The notes: a model not told the origin generated them from the letters alone. DNA of 64,000 nt from an uncultured Pseudomonadales bacterium (GCA_951813515.1 OX638346.1:4245191-4309190); one strand, 5' to 3'; positions 8,860-18,276 are shown, numbered from the stretch's first letter. Numbers and translations are program-made.

Positions 8860-10155
8860 CTATTCGCCGTCCGAGTTCTCCAGGTTCGCTACGCGAATAC
8901 GCCTGACCCTTCCCGTCACGCCCGCCAGTTTCTCGATGTCGGCCACAGCCCGTTCGGCATCGAGTTCGGCGACGACGTCGGTGAGGATGACGATCGGCAC
9001 CCACTCCGACCCCCGCGCACCCCTTACCGCCTCCGCGCGCTGAATGACGCCCTCGATCGATATGCCGTGCCGGCCCAAAGTCTGTGCGACATCCGCGAAC
9101 ACGCCCGGCTGGTCCTCGGCTGGCACGTTGAGGTAGTGCGCACACGACACCTCGCCAATCGGCGAGGACTCCCAGTCACCTTCGATGGGAAATACCGCGC
9201 ACGAGTCAGCGCCACCGCGCGCGAGTTCAACGAGGTCTGCGACGACCGCGGACGCCGTAGGCCCGGCACCCGCCCCCGGTCCGACGTACAGCGTAGAACC
9301 GACGGCGTCACCCCGCACCTGTACGGCATTCATGACACCGTCCACCTTGGCGATCAAGTCCGACTCCGGTGTCAGGCATGGATGCACCCGTGCCTCGACG
9401 CCCCTGGCGGTGCGCCTGGCTATCCCGAGCGGCTTGATCCGGTAGCCTAGTTCCCGCGCGTACCCCACATCCTCGGCGTCCACATCTGCTATCCCCTCGA
9501 CATGGACGCTCGCGAAATCGAACGGCGTACCGAAAGCCAGGCCGGCCAGGATCGCGAGTTTGTGCGCGGCATCGATGCCCTCGACGTCAAACGTCGGGTC
9601 GGGTTCGGCGTAGCCGAGCCGTTGCGCCTCTCGAAGCGCGGTCGCGAAATCCTGCCCGCCCTCGGACATTGCCGTCAGTATGTAGTTCGACGTGCCATTG
9701 ATGATCCCTGCCAGCCATTCGATTCGATTGGCGGGGAGACCTCGCGTCAGCGCGTTGATGATGGGAATACCACCCGCAACCGCCGCTTCGATGCCAACGA
9801 AAATTCCGGCCCGGCGGGCATCGCGCATGAGTTCGTTCCCATGCAACGCAATCAGGGCCTTGTTCGCCGTAACGACATGTTTGTTCGCCGCGATGGCTGC
9901 GGCAAAAAGCGTCTTCGCGTCCTCTTCGCCGCCAATGACCTCGACCACCACGTCAACGTCGTCCGCAGCGGTCAAGTCCGCCAGATCCGTGGAAAAAGCG
10001 GCGCCACCCAAATCGACTTCCGGACGGGGAGTGCGGCTCGCCACGCGGGTGAGTTGAAGCGTGCGTCCCGTCGCCGCCAGCGACGCCGATTCCCGTTGCA
10101 GCAGACCTACGACTCCCCGGCCCACCGTGCCGAGACCTGCCAGCCCTATTCTCAG
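8860..10155 (-). CDS. hom: Homoserine dehydrogenase
   Basis: The enzyme reduces aspartate semialdehyde to homoserine for threonine and methionine synthesis. The Rossmann motif GLAGLGTVGRG is at the very N-terminus. VTANKALI and INGTSNYILT mark the NAD and catalytic domains, and a C-terminal ACT domain (NVPAEDQPGVFADVAQTLG) suggests feedback control by threonine. The first canonical start, GTG at 10125, would cut through the Rossmann motif, so the start must lie upstream. CTG at 10155, 15 bases after the dsbC stop, is the best candidate. thrC, which often follows in this order, is absent. Confidence 0.94.
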   Translation of the reverse strand: MRIGLAGLGTVGRGVVGLLQRESASLAATGRTLQLTRVASRTPRPEVDLGGAAFSTDLADLTAADDVDVVVEVIGGEEDAKTLFAAAIAANKHVVTANKALIALHGNELMRDARRAGIFVGIEAAVAGGIPIINALTRGLPANRIEWLAGIINGTSNYILTAMSEGGQDFATALREAQRLGYAEPDPTFDVEGIDAAHKLAILAGLAFGTPFDFASVHVEGIADVDAEDVGYARELGYRIKPLGIARRTARGVEARVHPCLTPESDLIAKVDGVMNAVQVRGDAVGSTLYVGPGAGAGPTASAVVADLVELARGGADSCAVFPIEGDWESSPIGEVSCAHYLNVPAEDQPGVFADVAQTLGRHGISIEGVIQRAEAVRGARGSEWVPIVILTDVVAELDAERAVADIEKLAGVTGRVRRIRVANLENSDGE

Positions 10156-10169
10156 TGGCGTCTCAACGC

Positions 10170-10934
10170 TTATTGCACGCCCAACCCTTTTGCCATTTCA
10201 GCCGCCGGAACGTAGCCGCCGATCACTTCGCCATCAGCCGTGATGATGGTCGGCGTGCCCTGGATGCCGATGATCTGGCCAATCTCATAGTGCTCCGCCA
10301 CGGGGTTGTCGCAGCTTTTCGAGGGAATGGTCCTGCCTTGCTTCAGCCGCGTCATGGCGTCGTTCCGATCATCCGCGCACCACGCGGACACCATCTTGTC
10401 GTAAGTTTCCGAGCCTATGCCCGCTCGGGGAAACGCGAGGTAGCGCACTTCGATGCCGTACGCATTGAGTTCGGGCACGTCCGCATGCAGCTTGCGGCAA
10501 AACCCGCAGTCGGTATCGGTAAACACGTTGAGCACAGCCTTGGGTTCTCCCCCGGGCGGGAAGACGATCATCTGCTCCGTGGACAGATCTGCCAGCAGAG
10601 CGAGACTCGCAGCCGCCCTGCGGGCTTCCGACGTGTCAACCGGCCCGTCGTCGGTCAGTTCGTAAAGAACCCCGGCAATCGCATAGGAGCCGTCCTCCGT
10701 CACATATAGCGTAACGCCGTTCTGGATTTCAACCGCGCGCAACCCGGGAATGGGGGACGATTCGATCGCGGCAATATCGATATCCGGCAGCCGACGCTGC
10801 AGCACGTCGGCGAAGTCCGCATCACCCGCCGGACTTGCTCCCGCCACCGCTTCGTCTTCTGCGTTATCCGCACCGCCAGCCGCCGCGATCGTTGCGAGGG
10901 CTGCCCACGCCGCCAGATTTTGAATCTTGCCCAT
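10170..10934 (-). CDS. dsbC: Periplasmic thiol:disulfide isomerase DsbC
   Basis: DsbC reshuffles wrong disulfides in the periplasm. A short N-terminal hydrophobic segment ending near AAAGGADNA is a plausible signal peptide. A DsbC-type dimerisation domain follows (VEIQNGVTLYVTEDGSYAI), then a thioredoxin fold with the redox motif CGFC in TDTDCGFCRKL and the cis-Pro loop GTPTII. Length is 254 residues, typical for the family. It sits between xerD and hom, the usual gammaproteobacterial position. Confidence 0.94.
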   Translation of the reverse strand: MGKIQNLAAWAALATIAAAGGADNAEDEAVAGASPAGDADFADVLQRRLPDIDIAAIESSPIPGLRAVEIQNGVTLYVTEDGSYAIAGVLYELTDDGPVDTSEARRAAASLALLADLSTEQMIVFPPGGEPKAVLNVFTDTDCGFCRKLHADVPELNAYGIEVRYLAFPRAGIGSETYDKMVSAWCADDRNDAMTRLKQGRTIPSKSCDNPVAEHYEIGQIIGIQGTPTIITADGEVIGGYVPAAEMAKGLGVQ

Positions 10935-10992
10935 CCGCTCTACTGCTACCGGAACCTGACGTTTAGAGTGCGACCGTGGCCAATCGTGCGAT

Positions 10993-11952
10993 TCATCCTC
11001 GCGGATGATGCGTCGAGTGTAACCGCTTCAGACGATCCCGCGCGACATGGGTGTAGATCTGGGTCGTTGACAGGTCCGAATGACCGAGCATCATCTGCAC
11101 CGACCGCAGGTCGGCGCCATGGTTGATGAGGTGCGTCGCGAACGCGTGCCGTAGGGTATGCGGCGAAATGTCGCGCACGATCCCCGCACGTAGCGCGTAG
11201 CGCTTGATCGCGTGCCAGAATGTCTGCCGCGTCATGGCGTTTCCACGCCTGCTCGGAAACATCGCATCGCTCGGTTTGCCGCGCAAAAGCCCGGGTCTCG
11301 CTTCCGCCAGGTAGCGCGTCAGCCAGTGCAGCGCAACCTCTCCCACGGGGGTGAGCCGCTCCCGGCCACCCTTGCCGACGACGCGCACAACTCCCTGGCG
11401 CATGTTGAGGGACGAGACGTCGAGCCCGACGAGTTCGGAGACGCGCAACCCGGTGGCATACAGCAGTTCCAGCATCGCGCGATCCCGGAACTCCGTGGGA
11501 CAGCCGAGGGGATCGTCCGATTCGGGCGCGGCCAACAGCGCCTCCACTTCGTCCTCGGATATCGACTTGGGCAACGGCCTGCCGAGCAACGGTTGCGCGA
11601 CATCAAGCGTAGGATCACATTCAAGGCGGCCCGCATCGACCGCGTCACGATAGTAGCCGCGAAGACAGGACAAAAGCCTGGCGGTGGAGCGGGCAGAAAG
11701 GCCTCCGCCGTGCCGGGCGGCCAGGTATTGCTCGATGTCGTAGTCCCGCGCCTGAACCAGGTCACGACCTGCCTCGACCGCGAGCCAGGTGCCGAACGCG
11801 TTCAGGTCGCGGCGATAAGCCGCCAGGGTATTGGCGCTCAAGCCGCGCCGAAGCCAGACCCGATCAATATAGGCGTCGATGTCACGTGCGAGCGGCGAGT
11901 TCTTTCCCGGTTTTCCCGGCGCCGCATCGCTTGCCGATACGTCAGCCTGCAT
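10993..11952 (-). CDS. xerD: Tyrosine recombinase XerD
   Basis: XerD resolves chromosome dimers at dif together with XerC and FtsK. The N-terminal core-binding domain (YIDRVWLRRGLSANTLAAYR) is followed by the catalytic domain with R in ATGLRVSE, the VGKGGRER strand Lys, HTLRHAFATH, and LGHSDLSTTQIYTH carrying the second His and the Tyr nucleophile. The open frame runs to a TTG at 12000, but ATG at 11952 gives a length near that of known XerD. Gene order rplS-xerD-dsbC supports XerD rather than XerC. Confidence 0.92.
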   Translation of the reverse strand: MQADVSASDAAPGKPGKNSPLARDIDAYIDRVWLRRGLSANTLAAYRRDLNAFGTWLAVEAGRDLVQARDYDIEQYLAARHGGGLSARSTARLLSCLRGYYRDAVDAGRLECDPTLDVAQPLLGRPLPKSISEDEVEALLAAPESDDPLGCPTEFRDRAMLELLYATGLRVSELVGLDVSSLNMRQGVVRVVGKGGRERLTPVGEVALHWLTRYLAEARPGLLRGKPSDAMFPSRRGNAMTRQTFWHAIKRYALRAGIVRDISPHTLRHAFATHLINHGADLRSVQMMLGHSDLSTTQIYTHVARDRLKRLHSTHHPRG

Positions 11953-12057
11953 GACCGTCCATGGGTCGTTGCGCCGGGACGTGCCTGGGGACTCCTTCAA
12001 GAGCGAGCTGACGCAGGCGCACCGTGCGGGGCACAGCGGCGTTATCGGTCAGAGCGG

Positions 12058-12408
12058 TCAGACTTTTTCCTTGATCCGCGCCGCACGACCGGACAGTTTG
12101 CGCAGGTAATAGAGTTTCGCCTGGCGCACATCGCCGCGGCGCGTGACGTCGATGCTGGCGATGATCGGGCTGTGCGTCTGAAATGATCGCTCGACGCCAA
12201 CCCCATGCGAGACCTTGCGCACGGTGAAGGAGGAATTGAGACCCCGGTTGCGCTTGCCGATGACCACGCCCTCGAATACCTGCAGCCGTTCGCGCGCACC
12301 CTCGCGCACGCGCACCCGCACGGCGACCGTGTCTCCCGGCCGAAACTCGGGCAGATCGTCTCTGAGCTGCGAGTTCTCGAATTCTTCGATGACCTTGTTT
12401 CGCCGCAT
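12058..12408 (-). CDS. rplS: 50S ribosomal protein L19
   Basis: L19 lies at the 30S-50S interface of the ribosome. The 116-residue product carries FRPGDTVAVRVRVREG, RLQVFEGVVIGKRNRG and AKLYYLRKLSGRAARI, all characteristic of L19. ATG at 12408 is chosen, 5 bases after the trmD stop; the longer open frame upstream is antisense noise within trmD. It is the last gene of the rpsP-rimM-trmD-rplS operon. Confidence 0.98.
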   Translation of the reverse strand: MRRNKVIEEFENSQLRDDLPEFRPGDTVAVRVRVREGARERLQVFEGVVIGKRNRGLNSSFTVRKVSHGVGVERSFQTHSPIIASIDVTRRGDVRQAKLYYLRKLSGRAARIKEKV

Positions 12409-12413
12409 GGAAC

Positions 12414-13154
12414 CTACTCCGCCGCTTGCAACAGATGTTGTCTCAACAAATCCCGATCTTCGGCAGAGAGCACCCGGTTCACCAACAGGTCCGGGCGACG
12501 CCGCCAGGTCCGAGCCAATGCCTGTCCTCGACGCCACCGCGCGATCGCGGCGTGATCGCCGCTCAGCAGTACCGAAGGGACCTCCGCGCCACGATACTCG
12601 GGGGGGCGCGAATAGTGGGGATAGTCTAACAGGTTGTCGGCAAAGGACTCGCACTCTGTCGACGCCGGGTTGCCAAGCGTCCCGGGCAGGAGGCGCGCGA
12701 CCGCGTCCAGAACGACCATGACCGCGAGTTCGCCCCCGGTCAACACGAAATCGCCCAGGGAGAGTTCCATGTCGACCTCGCGTTCGACGAAACGCTCGTC
12801 CACGCCTTCGTATCGACCGGCCACGAACAGCAGGTTGTCCAGACCCGCGAGTTCGGCCGCTGCAGCCTGATCAAACCGTCGGCCCTGCGGGGACATGTAG
12901 ACCGTCGTCACGGGGCCGGGTGCCGACTTCCGGGCCTCCCGTACCGCATCGGTGAGCGCCGGCGCCGTCATCACCATGCCGGGACCACCGCCATAGGAAT
13001 GGTCGTCCACCGAACGTCGGCGATCCGCGGCGAAATCCCGGGGATTGATCACCCGCAGCGACATGTTGCCGCCGGCTATGGCCCGAGCGACCACTCCATC
13101 GCCGGTCAAGGCATGGAACATTTCCGGAAATATGCTGACGACGGCAGTCCACAT
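12414..13154 (-). CDS. trmD: tRNA (guanine-N1)-methyltransferase TrmD
   Basis: TrmD makes m1G37 in tRNAs that read CNN codons, which prevents +1 frameshifting. This 246-residue SPOUT enzyme begins AVVSIFPEMF and shows DDHSYGGGPGMVM, YMSPQGRRFDQ, the cofactor-knot strand LSLGDFVLTGGELA, and LLDYPHYSRPPEYRG. It lies 6 bases downstream of rimM and 5 bases upstream of rplS, so it is co-transcribed in the ribosomal operon. Confidence 0.98.
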   Translation of the reverse strand: MWTAVVSIFPEMFHALTGDGVVARAIAGGNMSLRVINPRDFAADRRRSVDDHSYGGGPGMVMTAPALTDAVREARKSAPGPVTTVYMSPQGRRFDQAAAAELAGLDNLLFVAGRYEGVDERFVEREVDMELSLGDFVLTGGELAVMVVLDAVARLLPGTLGNPASTECESFADNLLDYPHYSRPPEYRGAEVPSVLLSGDHAAIARWRRGQALARTWRRRPDLLVNRVLSAEDRDLLRQHLLQAAE

Positions 13155-13160
13155 GGCGGA

Positions 13161-13697
13161 TTAAACCGGCTCTTCCCAGTCGACGACGATCACCGATCCG
13201 CCCAGGTCGACATCCTTGACCACCGATTCGATAAAAGGGATCAGTCTCTCTCTCTCGCCGTCGCTGACGACCAGCGCGTCGTTGGCGCCCGTGGCCATGA
13301 GGTTATCCACCCGCCCAAGTCGGTCGCCGTCAACCGCAACCACGTCAAGTCCGATCAGATCGCGCCAGTAGTATTCGTCGGTTTCCGGTTCCGGCAAGGC
13401 GGTCTCGGGCACGCCGATAAGAACGCCGCGCAGACCCGCCGCCGCATCCCGATCGGCAACCCCGTCGACCCGGCAAAGAAAGCCATTGTCACGTCTTCGC
13501 GCCCCCTCCGGACACGCCGCCACCTCGCCCCACGCGCCGTCGCGAAGAAAGCTCCACGGAACATAGCGCAACAGGTTCTCTGCGGGATGGGTGAACGAGA
13601 CGACGCGCAGCAGGCCACCGGTGCCGTGGGGACCAACCACCTTTCCGACCACGACCATGTCGTCGTCACGCAATGGATCCGTCGCGAGGTTCGACAT
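13161..13697 (-). CDS. rimM: 16S rRNA processing protein RimM
   Basis: RimM helps 30S maturation by acting on the 16S head and binding S19. The N-terminal RimM domain contains VVGKVVGPHGTGGLLRV, and the C-terminal PRC-barrel domain begins at YYWRDLIGLDVV and ends LIPFIESVVKDVD. The 178-residue length is normal. It starts 28 bases after rpsP and ends 6 bases before trmD. Confidence 0.97.
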   Translation of the reverse strand: MSNLATDPLRDDDMVVVGKVVGPHGTGGLLRVVSFTHPAENLLRYVPWSFLRDGAWGEVAACPEGARRRDNGFLCRVDGVADRDAAAGLRGVLIGVPETALPEPETDEYYWRDLIGLDVVAVDGDRLGRVDNLMATGANDALVVSDGERERLIPFIESVVKDVDLGGSVIVVDWEEPV

Positions 13698-13725
13698 TGT
13701 GCGGCGGCCTCCCGCAAGGGAAGCA

Positions 13726-13986
13726 CTAGTTCGACACTGCTCCTTCGCGGCGCGCCGTGCCGATGAGTTGGCTCGCGCGTTCGGAAGGCTGGGCCCCTAC
13801 CGACAACCAGTAGTCGATACGGTTCAGATCGACCTGCAACCGCTGCTCATCGCCTTTCGCCAGCGGATTGAAAAAACCCACCCGCTCAATGAAACGACCA
13901 TCGCGCTTCGCCGACTTGTCCGCCACGGTCAGGTGGTAGAAGGGTCTTTTCTTCGCGCCGTGTCTTGCCAGTCGAATCGTGACCAT
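13726..13986 (-). CDS. rpsP: 30S ribosomal protein S16
   Basis: The 86-residue protein begins MVTIRLARHGAKKRPFYHL, with the family motifs RDGRFIERVGFFNPL and RIDYWLSVGAQPSE, all typical of S16. The ATG at 13986 matches the family start; the upstream open frame is not conserved. It is the first gene of the rpsP-rimM-trmD-rplS operon, 180 bases downstream of ffh. Confidence 0.98.
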   Translation of the reverse strand: MVTIRLARHGAKKRPFYHLTVADKSAKRDGRFIERVGFFNPLAKGDEQRLQVDLNRIDYWLSVGAQPSERASQLIGTARREGAVSN

Positions 13987-14165
13987 TCGGATCGGCTCCC
14001 TGTGAAAGGCGCGCATATTACCGCAAGCAGCCAACCTTGGCACGATGCGGCAGCGGGTGGATTCGCTCTGGACGTTTGTCCGGCGAATCCTTAACGCCGC
14101 CTAACGCAAGACACGAGTGCCGCAGATCCGCCCCGCAATGTCCGTGGACGACCGCAGACCCGGCA

Positions 14166-15542
14166 TCAGCGCCTGAAACGGGGCCGTTGCGCCACCTGGC
14201 CCTGTGCCTGAAGTCTGCGCATCATCTTGTCCATTCCCCCCCGTCGGCTGGCCTTGCGCATGACCTTCTGCATCTGCCGGTGCTGCTTGAGGAGTCGATT
14301 GACGTCCTGTATCCGGGTACCGCTTCCGGCGGATATGCGCCGCTTGCGGGACCCGTCGATGGTGTCTGGGAAGCGCCGTTCACGAGGTGTCATGGAGTTG
14401 ATCACCGCTTCCATGCGACGCAGGTCGCCGTCGTCCACCCCCGCCTGGGGCAACTGGTTCGCGCCCGGAAGCCGGTCGAGCATGCCGCCGACTCCTCCCA
14501 TTCGCGCCATCTGCTGCAGTTGGTCGCGAAAGTCCTCGAGATCGAATCGGCGACCCCTGGCAACTTTCCTCGCCAGGCGCTCGGCCTTCTGCTTGTCGAC
14601 CTTTCGCTCTGCCTCTTCGATCAGGCTGAGCACATCGCCCATTCCCAGTATGCGCGATGCGATCCGGTCGGGATGAAACGGCTCCAATCCGTCCGTCCGC
14701 TCGCCGACCCCGATGAACTTTATCGGCTTGCCGGTAATGGCGCGCACGGATAGCGCCGCGCCGCCCCGGGCGTCGCCATCCGCCTTGGCCAGGACCACCC
14801 CCGTAAGTGGAAGCGCCTCGTTGAACGCCCTCGCCGCCCGCGCGGCATCCTGTCCAGTCATCGCGTCGACGACGAACAACGTCTCTACCGGCTGTAGCGC
14901 CCGATGCAACCCCGCGATCTCGGCCATCATCTCTTCGTCGATCGCAAGGCGGCCCGCCGTATCGACGATCAGCACATCGTCGAACCGGGTCTTCGCATCG
15001 GCCAGCGCTGCATCGGCGATGTCGAGCGGCTTTTGTCCGACGGCACTCGGAATGAACCGCGCGTGGACTTCCTGGCCAAGCGTTCGCAGTTGCTCGATGG
15101 CGGCAGGCCGATAGACATCCGCGCTTACCAGGGCGACCTTTTTTTTCTTGCGTTCGATCAGCAAGCGCGCGAGCTTGGCCGCAGTCGTGGTCTTGCCCGC
15201 ACCCTGCAGGCCAGCCATGAGGATGACGGCCGGCGGGGACGCGGCGAGATTCAACGCGTCATTGCGTTCGCCCATCAGCGTCACGAGTTCCTCTTGAACC
15301 ACCTTGACGAAGGACTCGCCGGGGTTGAGCCCCACCGCTATGGATTGACCGATGGCCTTGCGCCGCACCTCTTCGGTGAAAGACCTGACGACTTCGAGCG
15401 CCACGTCCGCGTCGAGCAGTGCCAGGCGCACCTCGCGCAACGTCGCCTGGATGTTCTCTTCCGAGAGATGCGCCCTTCCCGCCATGCCGCGCATGGCGGT
15501 CGTCAAGCGCTGGCTCAAGCTGTCGAACACTGGCGTCTCCAT
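14166..15542 (-). CDS. ffh: Signal recognition particle protein Ffh
   Basis: Ffh is the SRP54 GTPase that binds 4.5S RNA and signal sequences for co-translational membrane targeting. The N-domain is followed by the G-domain with the P-loop GLQGAGKTTTAAKLA, DVYRPAAIEQL, VDTAGRL and DGDARGGAAL. The nucleotide-specificity motif usually written TKxD reads AKAD here. The Met-rich M-domain has SAGSGTRIQDVNRLLKQ and RKASRRGGMDKMM. Length is 458 residues. It is divergent from ypjD. Confidence 0.98.
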   Translation of the reverse strand: METPVFDSLSQRLTTAMRGMAGRAHLSEENIQATLREVRLALLDADVALEVVRSFTEEVRRKAIGQSIAVGLNPGESFVKVVQEELVTLMGERNDALNLAASPPAVILMAGLQGAGKTTTAAKLARLLIERKKKKVALVSADVYRPAAIEQLRTLGQEVHARFIPSAVGQKPLDIADAALADAKTRFDDVLIVDTAGRLAIDEEMMAEIAGLHRALQPVETLFVVDAMTGQDAARAARAFNEALPLTGVVLAKADGDARGGAALSVRAITGKPIKFIGVGERTDGLEPFHPDRIASRILGMGDVLSLIEEAERKVDKQKAERLARKVARGRRFDLEDFRDQLQQMARMGGVGGMLDRLPGANQLPQAGVDDGDLRRMEAVINSMTPRERRFPDTIDGSRKRRISAGSGTRIQDVNRLLKQHRQMQKVMRKASRRGGMDKMMRRLQAQGQVAQRPRFRR

Positions 15543-15563
15543 GCCCCGGACCGGAAGCGGAAA

Positions 15564-15569
15564 ATTATA
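15564..15569 (-). promoter_or_regulatory. Candidate -10 box for ffh
   Basis: The minus strand reads TATAAT here, 22 bases before the ffh ATG, a perfect match to the sigma-70 -10 consensus. No convincing -35 hexamer was found at 16-18 bases. The assignment rests on position and the perfect hexamer only. Confidence 0.45.
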
Positions 15570-15711
15570 GTCCGTTGCAGGTCATCCGTGATGGGTGGAC
15601 ATCGAGCGCACAGTGGTAACGCGCATGCTGGCGCAAGGCGCTGGCAATGTGCCAAACTCCAGCCATCATGCTCTCGCAATCGCGGGTGGCGGCGCATCCG
15701 CCAAGCGGCCG

Positions 15712-16521
15712 ATGAATCCCGTCTATCCCGGAATTTTCGCCATACTGCTCTACGCCGCCGGATGCTTCGCGCAGTTCCGCGCGCTCTCCGCGCGCGACCC
15801 CGAACCATCGAAGGGCCTGCAGGGGCTTTGCGTGCTCGCGGTCACGATGCACGGGCTGTGCGTCGCGTTGGTCTTCTACGCGAAGACCGGCATAGACCTG
15901 TCGTTGTTCACGATCGCCTCGCTCATCGCGTTCGCCGCGACGGTGACGATACTTGCCGCCTCCCTCGCTCAGCCCCAGGGCAGGTTGCAGAACCTCTACC
16001 TGTTCGTCTTTCCGCTCTCGATCATCGCCGTCGCCGGATCCCTGGCGTTCGGCGGAACAAAGGTGCGCCAGATCCTGGAAGGCGGATTGCTGGCGCACCT
16101 GCTGGTTTCCATCTTCGCCTACACGCTGCTGACGGTTGCCGCGTTCCAGGCGATCCTTCTATGGGTGCAGGAACGCCACATCCGCCACAAGGAGCCGATC
16201 GGCGTGATTCGCATCCTGCCCTCACTCGAAGCGCTGGAAGTCGCCCTGTTTCAGCTCCTGTGGGCCGGCTTCGCGCTGCTTACTGTTTCCATCGCGATCG
16301 GCTTCGTGTTCCTGGACAACGTGCTCGCGCGAGACGTGATCTCCCATACGGTTCTCGCGACCGTATCGTGGTTCATCTACGTGGGTCTGCTGTTAGGCCA
16401 CCGGGTCCTCGGCTGGCGCGGCAAGATGGCCGCGCGATGGACGCTCTGTGCGTTCGCCTTGCTGGTGATCGGGTACTTCGGCAGCCGGTTCATACTGGAG
16501 TTCGTGCTGGGCGCCGGCTGA
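15712..16521 (+). CDS. ypjD: CcsA/YpjD-type cytochrome c assembly membrane protein
   Basis: This 269-residue integral membrane protein has about eight hydrophobic segments, starting PVYPGIFAILLYAAG and including FTIASLIAFAATVTILAAS. The motif RDVISHTVLATVSW near the end resembles the WWD/His region of the CcsA-type haem-handling family. The YpjD subgroup lies divergent from ffh in many gammaproteobacteria, as here. The start at 15712 gives the family-like N-terminus; the open frame extends to 15595. Its precise biochemical role in YpjD proteins is not settled. Confidence 0.85.
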   Translation: MNPVYPGIFAILLYAAGCFAQFRALSARDPEPSKGLQGLCVLAVTMHGLCVALVFYAKTGIDLSLFTIASLIAFAATVTILAASLAQPQGRLQNLYLFVFPLSIIAVAGSLAFGGTKVRQILEGGLLAHLLVSIFAYTLLTVAAFQAILLWVQERHIRHKEPIGVIRILPSLEALEVALFQLLWAGFALLTVSIAIGFVFLDNVLARDVISHTVLATVSWFIYVGLLLGHRVLGWRGKMAARWTLCAFALLVIGYFGSRFILEFVLGAG

Positions 16522-16569
16522 CGGAAACACCGACGGGCGCAATGCTCCTCGCCGTTTTGCTGCTGATAG

Positions 16570-18276
16570 CTACCGACTTATCTTCCAGCGCCGATTGACG
16601 GCGGAAACAATGGCCGACAACGAGGCGGTGATCGTGTTTCGGCTCATGCCGATGCCGTAACACCGCTCTTCCCCGTTGTCGATGGCCAACAGGCAAAGCG
16701 CCGCGGCGTCCTTGCCCGTGGACAGGGCAATCTCGCGGTAGTCGATGATGTTGAGCGGCTCGTTCAATGTATCAACCATGCCGTTGACGAACGCTTCGAT
16801 GGGGCCGCTGCCCTGGCCCGCGATGCGTACGTCATTTTCGGATACCTCCACCACCGCAGCGCAGCGCTGCGTGCCGTCCTCGCCTTGCGTGAGGTCGTAG
16901 TCGATCAGTCTGTACGGCCCGTCCTCGCACAGGTACTCGTCGATCAACGCCTGGAATATCTCCTTCGCGCGCACTTCACGGCCGAGGCGCTCGGTCATGT
17001 CCTGAACGTGGCGGGAAAACTCCACCAGCATGTCCCGCGGCAGCGGCACGCCGTAGTGCTCTTCGAGCACGAAACCGACGCCACCCTTTCCAGACTGGCT
17101 ATTGACGCGAACGGTCTCCTTGTACGACGAGCCGACATCCGCCGGATTGATGGGCAGGTACGGAACCTCCCACCTGTCGTTGCCCACCTCCGCCATGCCC
17201 TTTCGGATCGCGTCCTGGTGCGAGCCGGAGAATGCCGTGAAGACCAGGTCTCCCGCATAGGGATGGCGTTCGTGTACCGGCAACTTGTTGATGGCTTCGA
17301 CTGTTTCCCGGATGCGTGGCATATCCCGAAAATCAAGCTCCGGATCGACTCCTTGAGAGAACAGGTTCATGGCGACAGTGACGATATCGCAGTTGCCGGT
17401 GCGTTCTCCGTTGCCGAACAGGGTGCCCTCCACCCTCTCGGCACCAGCCATGAGCGCGAGCTCGGTCGCAGCGACGCCAGTCCCGCGGTCGTTATGCGTG
17501 TGCAGACTGACGACGATGCTGTCCCGTTCGGGAAAGTTGCGACAGAACCACTCGATCTGGTCCGCGTATACGTTCGGCGTCGCCATTTCGACCGTGGAGG
17601 GAAGGTTGACGATGATCCTCTCCTGGGTCGTCGCGCCCCACGTTTCGGTCACGGCAGCGCAGATCTCCACCGCGAAGTCGAGTTCCGTCCCGGTGAAGCT
17701 CTCGGGCGAATATTCGAACGTGACATTGGCATCCGACAGCGCGGAGAGCCCATCCCGGACCAGCCTGGTTCCGTCCACCGCCAGCTTGATGATGCCCTCC
17801 GGTCCCATGCGGAACACCACCCGCCGCTGCAGGGCGGAGGTCGAGTTATACAGGTGAAAGATGACGTTCCGAGCGCCGTCCAGGGCTTCGACGGTCCGCT
17901 CGATGAGTTCCGGGCGCGCCTGGCACAGCACCTGGATCGCTACGTGAGCCGGGATGCGGTCTTCATCGATAATGCGGCGAATGAACTCGAAGTCCGGCTG
18001 CGACGCGGCCGGAAAGCCAACCTCGATTTCCGAGAATCCGACGGCCAGCAGCAAGTCCCACATGCGGATCTTCTCGTCCACGCTCATCGGATCGATAAGC
18101 GCCTGGTTGCCATCCCGGAGATCGACGCTGCACCAGCGCGGCGCGCGCGTGAGCGCCGCCGCGGGCCAGGTGCGATCCGGCAGTTCGATCGGCTTGAAGG
18201 CACGATATTTCTGGAATGGCATGGCGCCCACGCGAGCGCCAGCGTGGCCAACATCGAACTCTTGACTAGAATGCAT
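16570..18276 (-). CDS. leuA: 2-isopropylmalate synthase, long (type 2) form
   Basis: LeuA condenses acetyl-CoA with 2-oxoisovalerate in the first committed step of leucine synthesis. The sequence has the HMGL-like TIM-barrel start LTRAPRWCSVDLRDGNQAL, the metal-binding HTHNDRGTGVA and GNGERTGNCD, and a C-terminal leucine-sensing domain (from about residue 430) ending in an Asn/Ala-rich segment. The long sequence type resembles actinobacterial LeuA and is found in some proteobacteria. ATG at 18276 has GGGAG about 10 bases upstream; ATG at 18222 better matches family N-termini (MPFQKYRAFKP) but lacks a ribosome site. Confidence 0.95.
   Translation of the reverse strand: MHSSQEFDVGHAGARVGAMPFQKYRAFKPIELPDRTWPAAALTRAPRWCSVDLRDGNQALIDPMSVDEKIRMWDLLLAVGFSEIEVGFPAASQPDFEFIRRIIDEDRIPAHVAIQVLCQARPELIERTVEALDGARNVIFHLYNSTSALQRRVVFRMGPEGIIKLAVDGTRLVRDGLSALSDANVTFEYSPESFTGTELDFAVEICAAVTETWGATTQERIIVNLPSTVEMATPNVYADQIEWFCRNFPERDSIVVSLHTHNDRGTGVAATELALMAGAERVEGTLFGNGERTGNCDIVTVAMNLFSQGVDPELDFRDMPRIRETVEAINKLPVHERHPYAGDLVFTAFSGSHQDAIRKGMAEVGNDRWEVPYLPINPADVGSSYKETVRVNSQSGKGGVGFVLEEHYGVPLPRDMLVEFSRHVQDMTERLGREVRAKEIFQALIDEYLCEDGPYRLIDYDLTQGEDGTQRCAAVVEVSENDVRIAGQGSGPIEAFVNGMVDTLNEPLNIIDYREIALSTGKDAAALCLLAIDNGEERCYGIGMSRNTITASLSAIVSAVNRRWKISR

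Noticed and set aside
12215..12721. Plus-strand open frame of 168 residues across rplS and trmD
   Set aside because: It is antisense to two well-recognised genes, has biased Arg/Pro/Ser-rich composition and no family resemblance; it is a shadow of high-GC coding.
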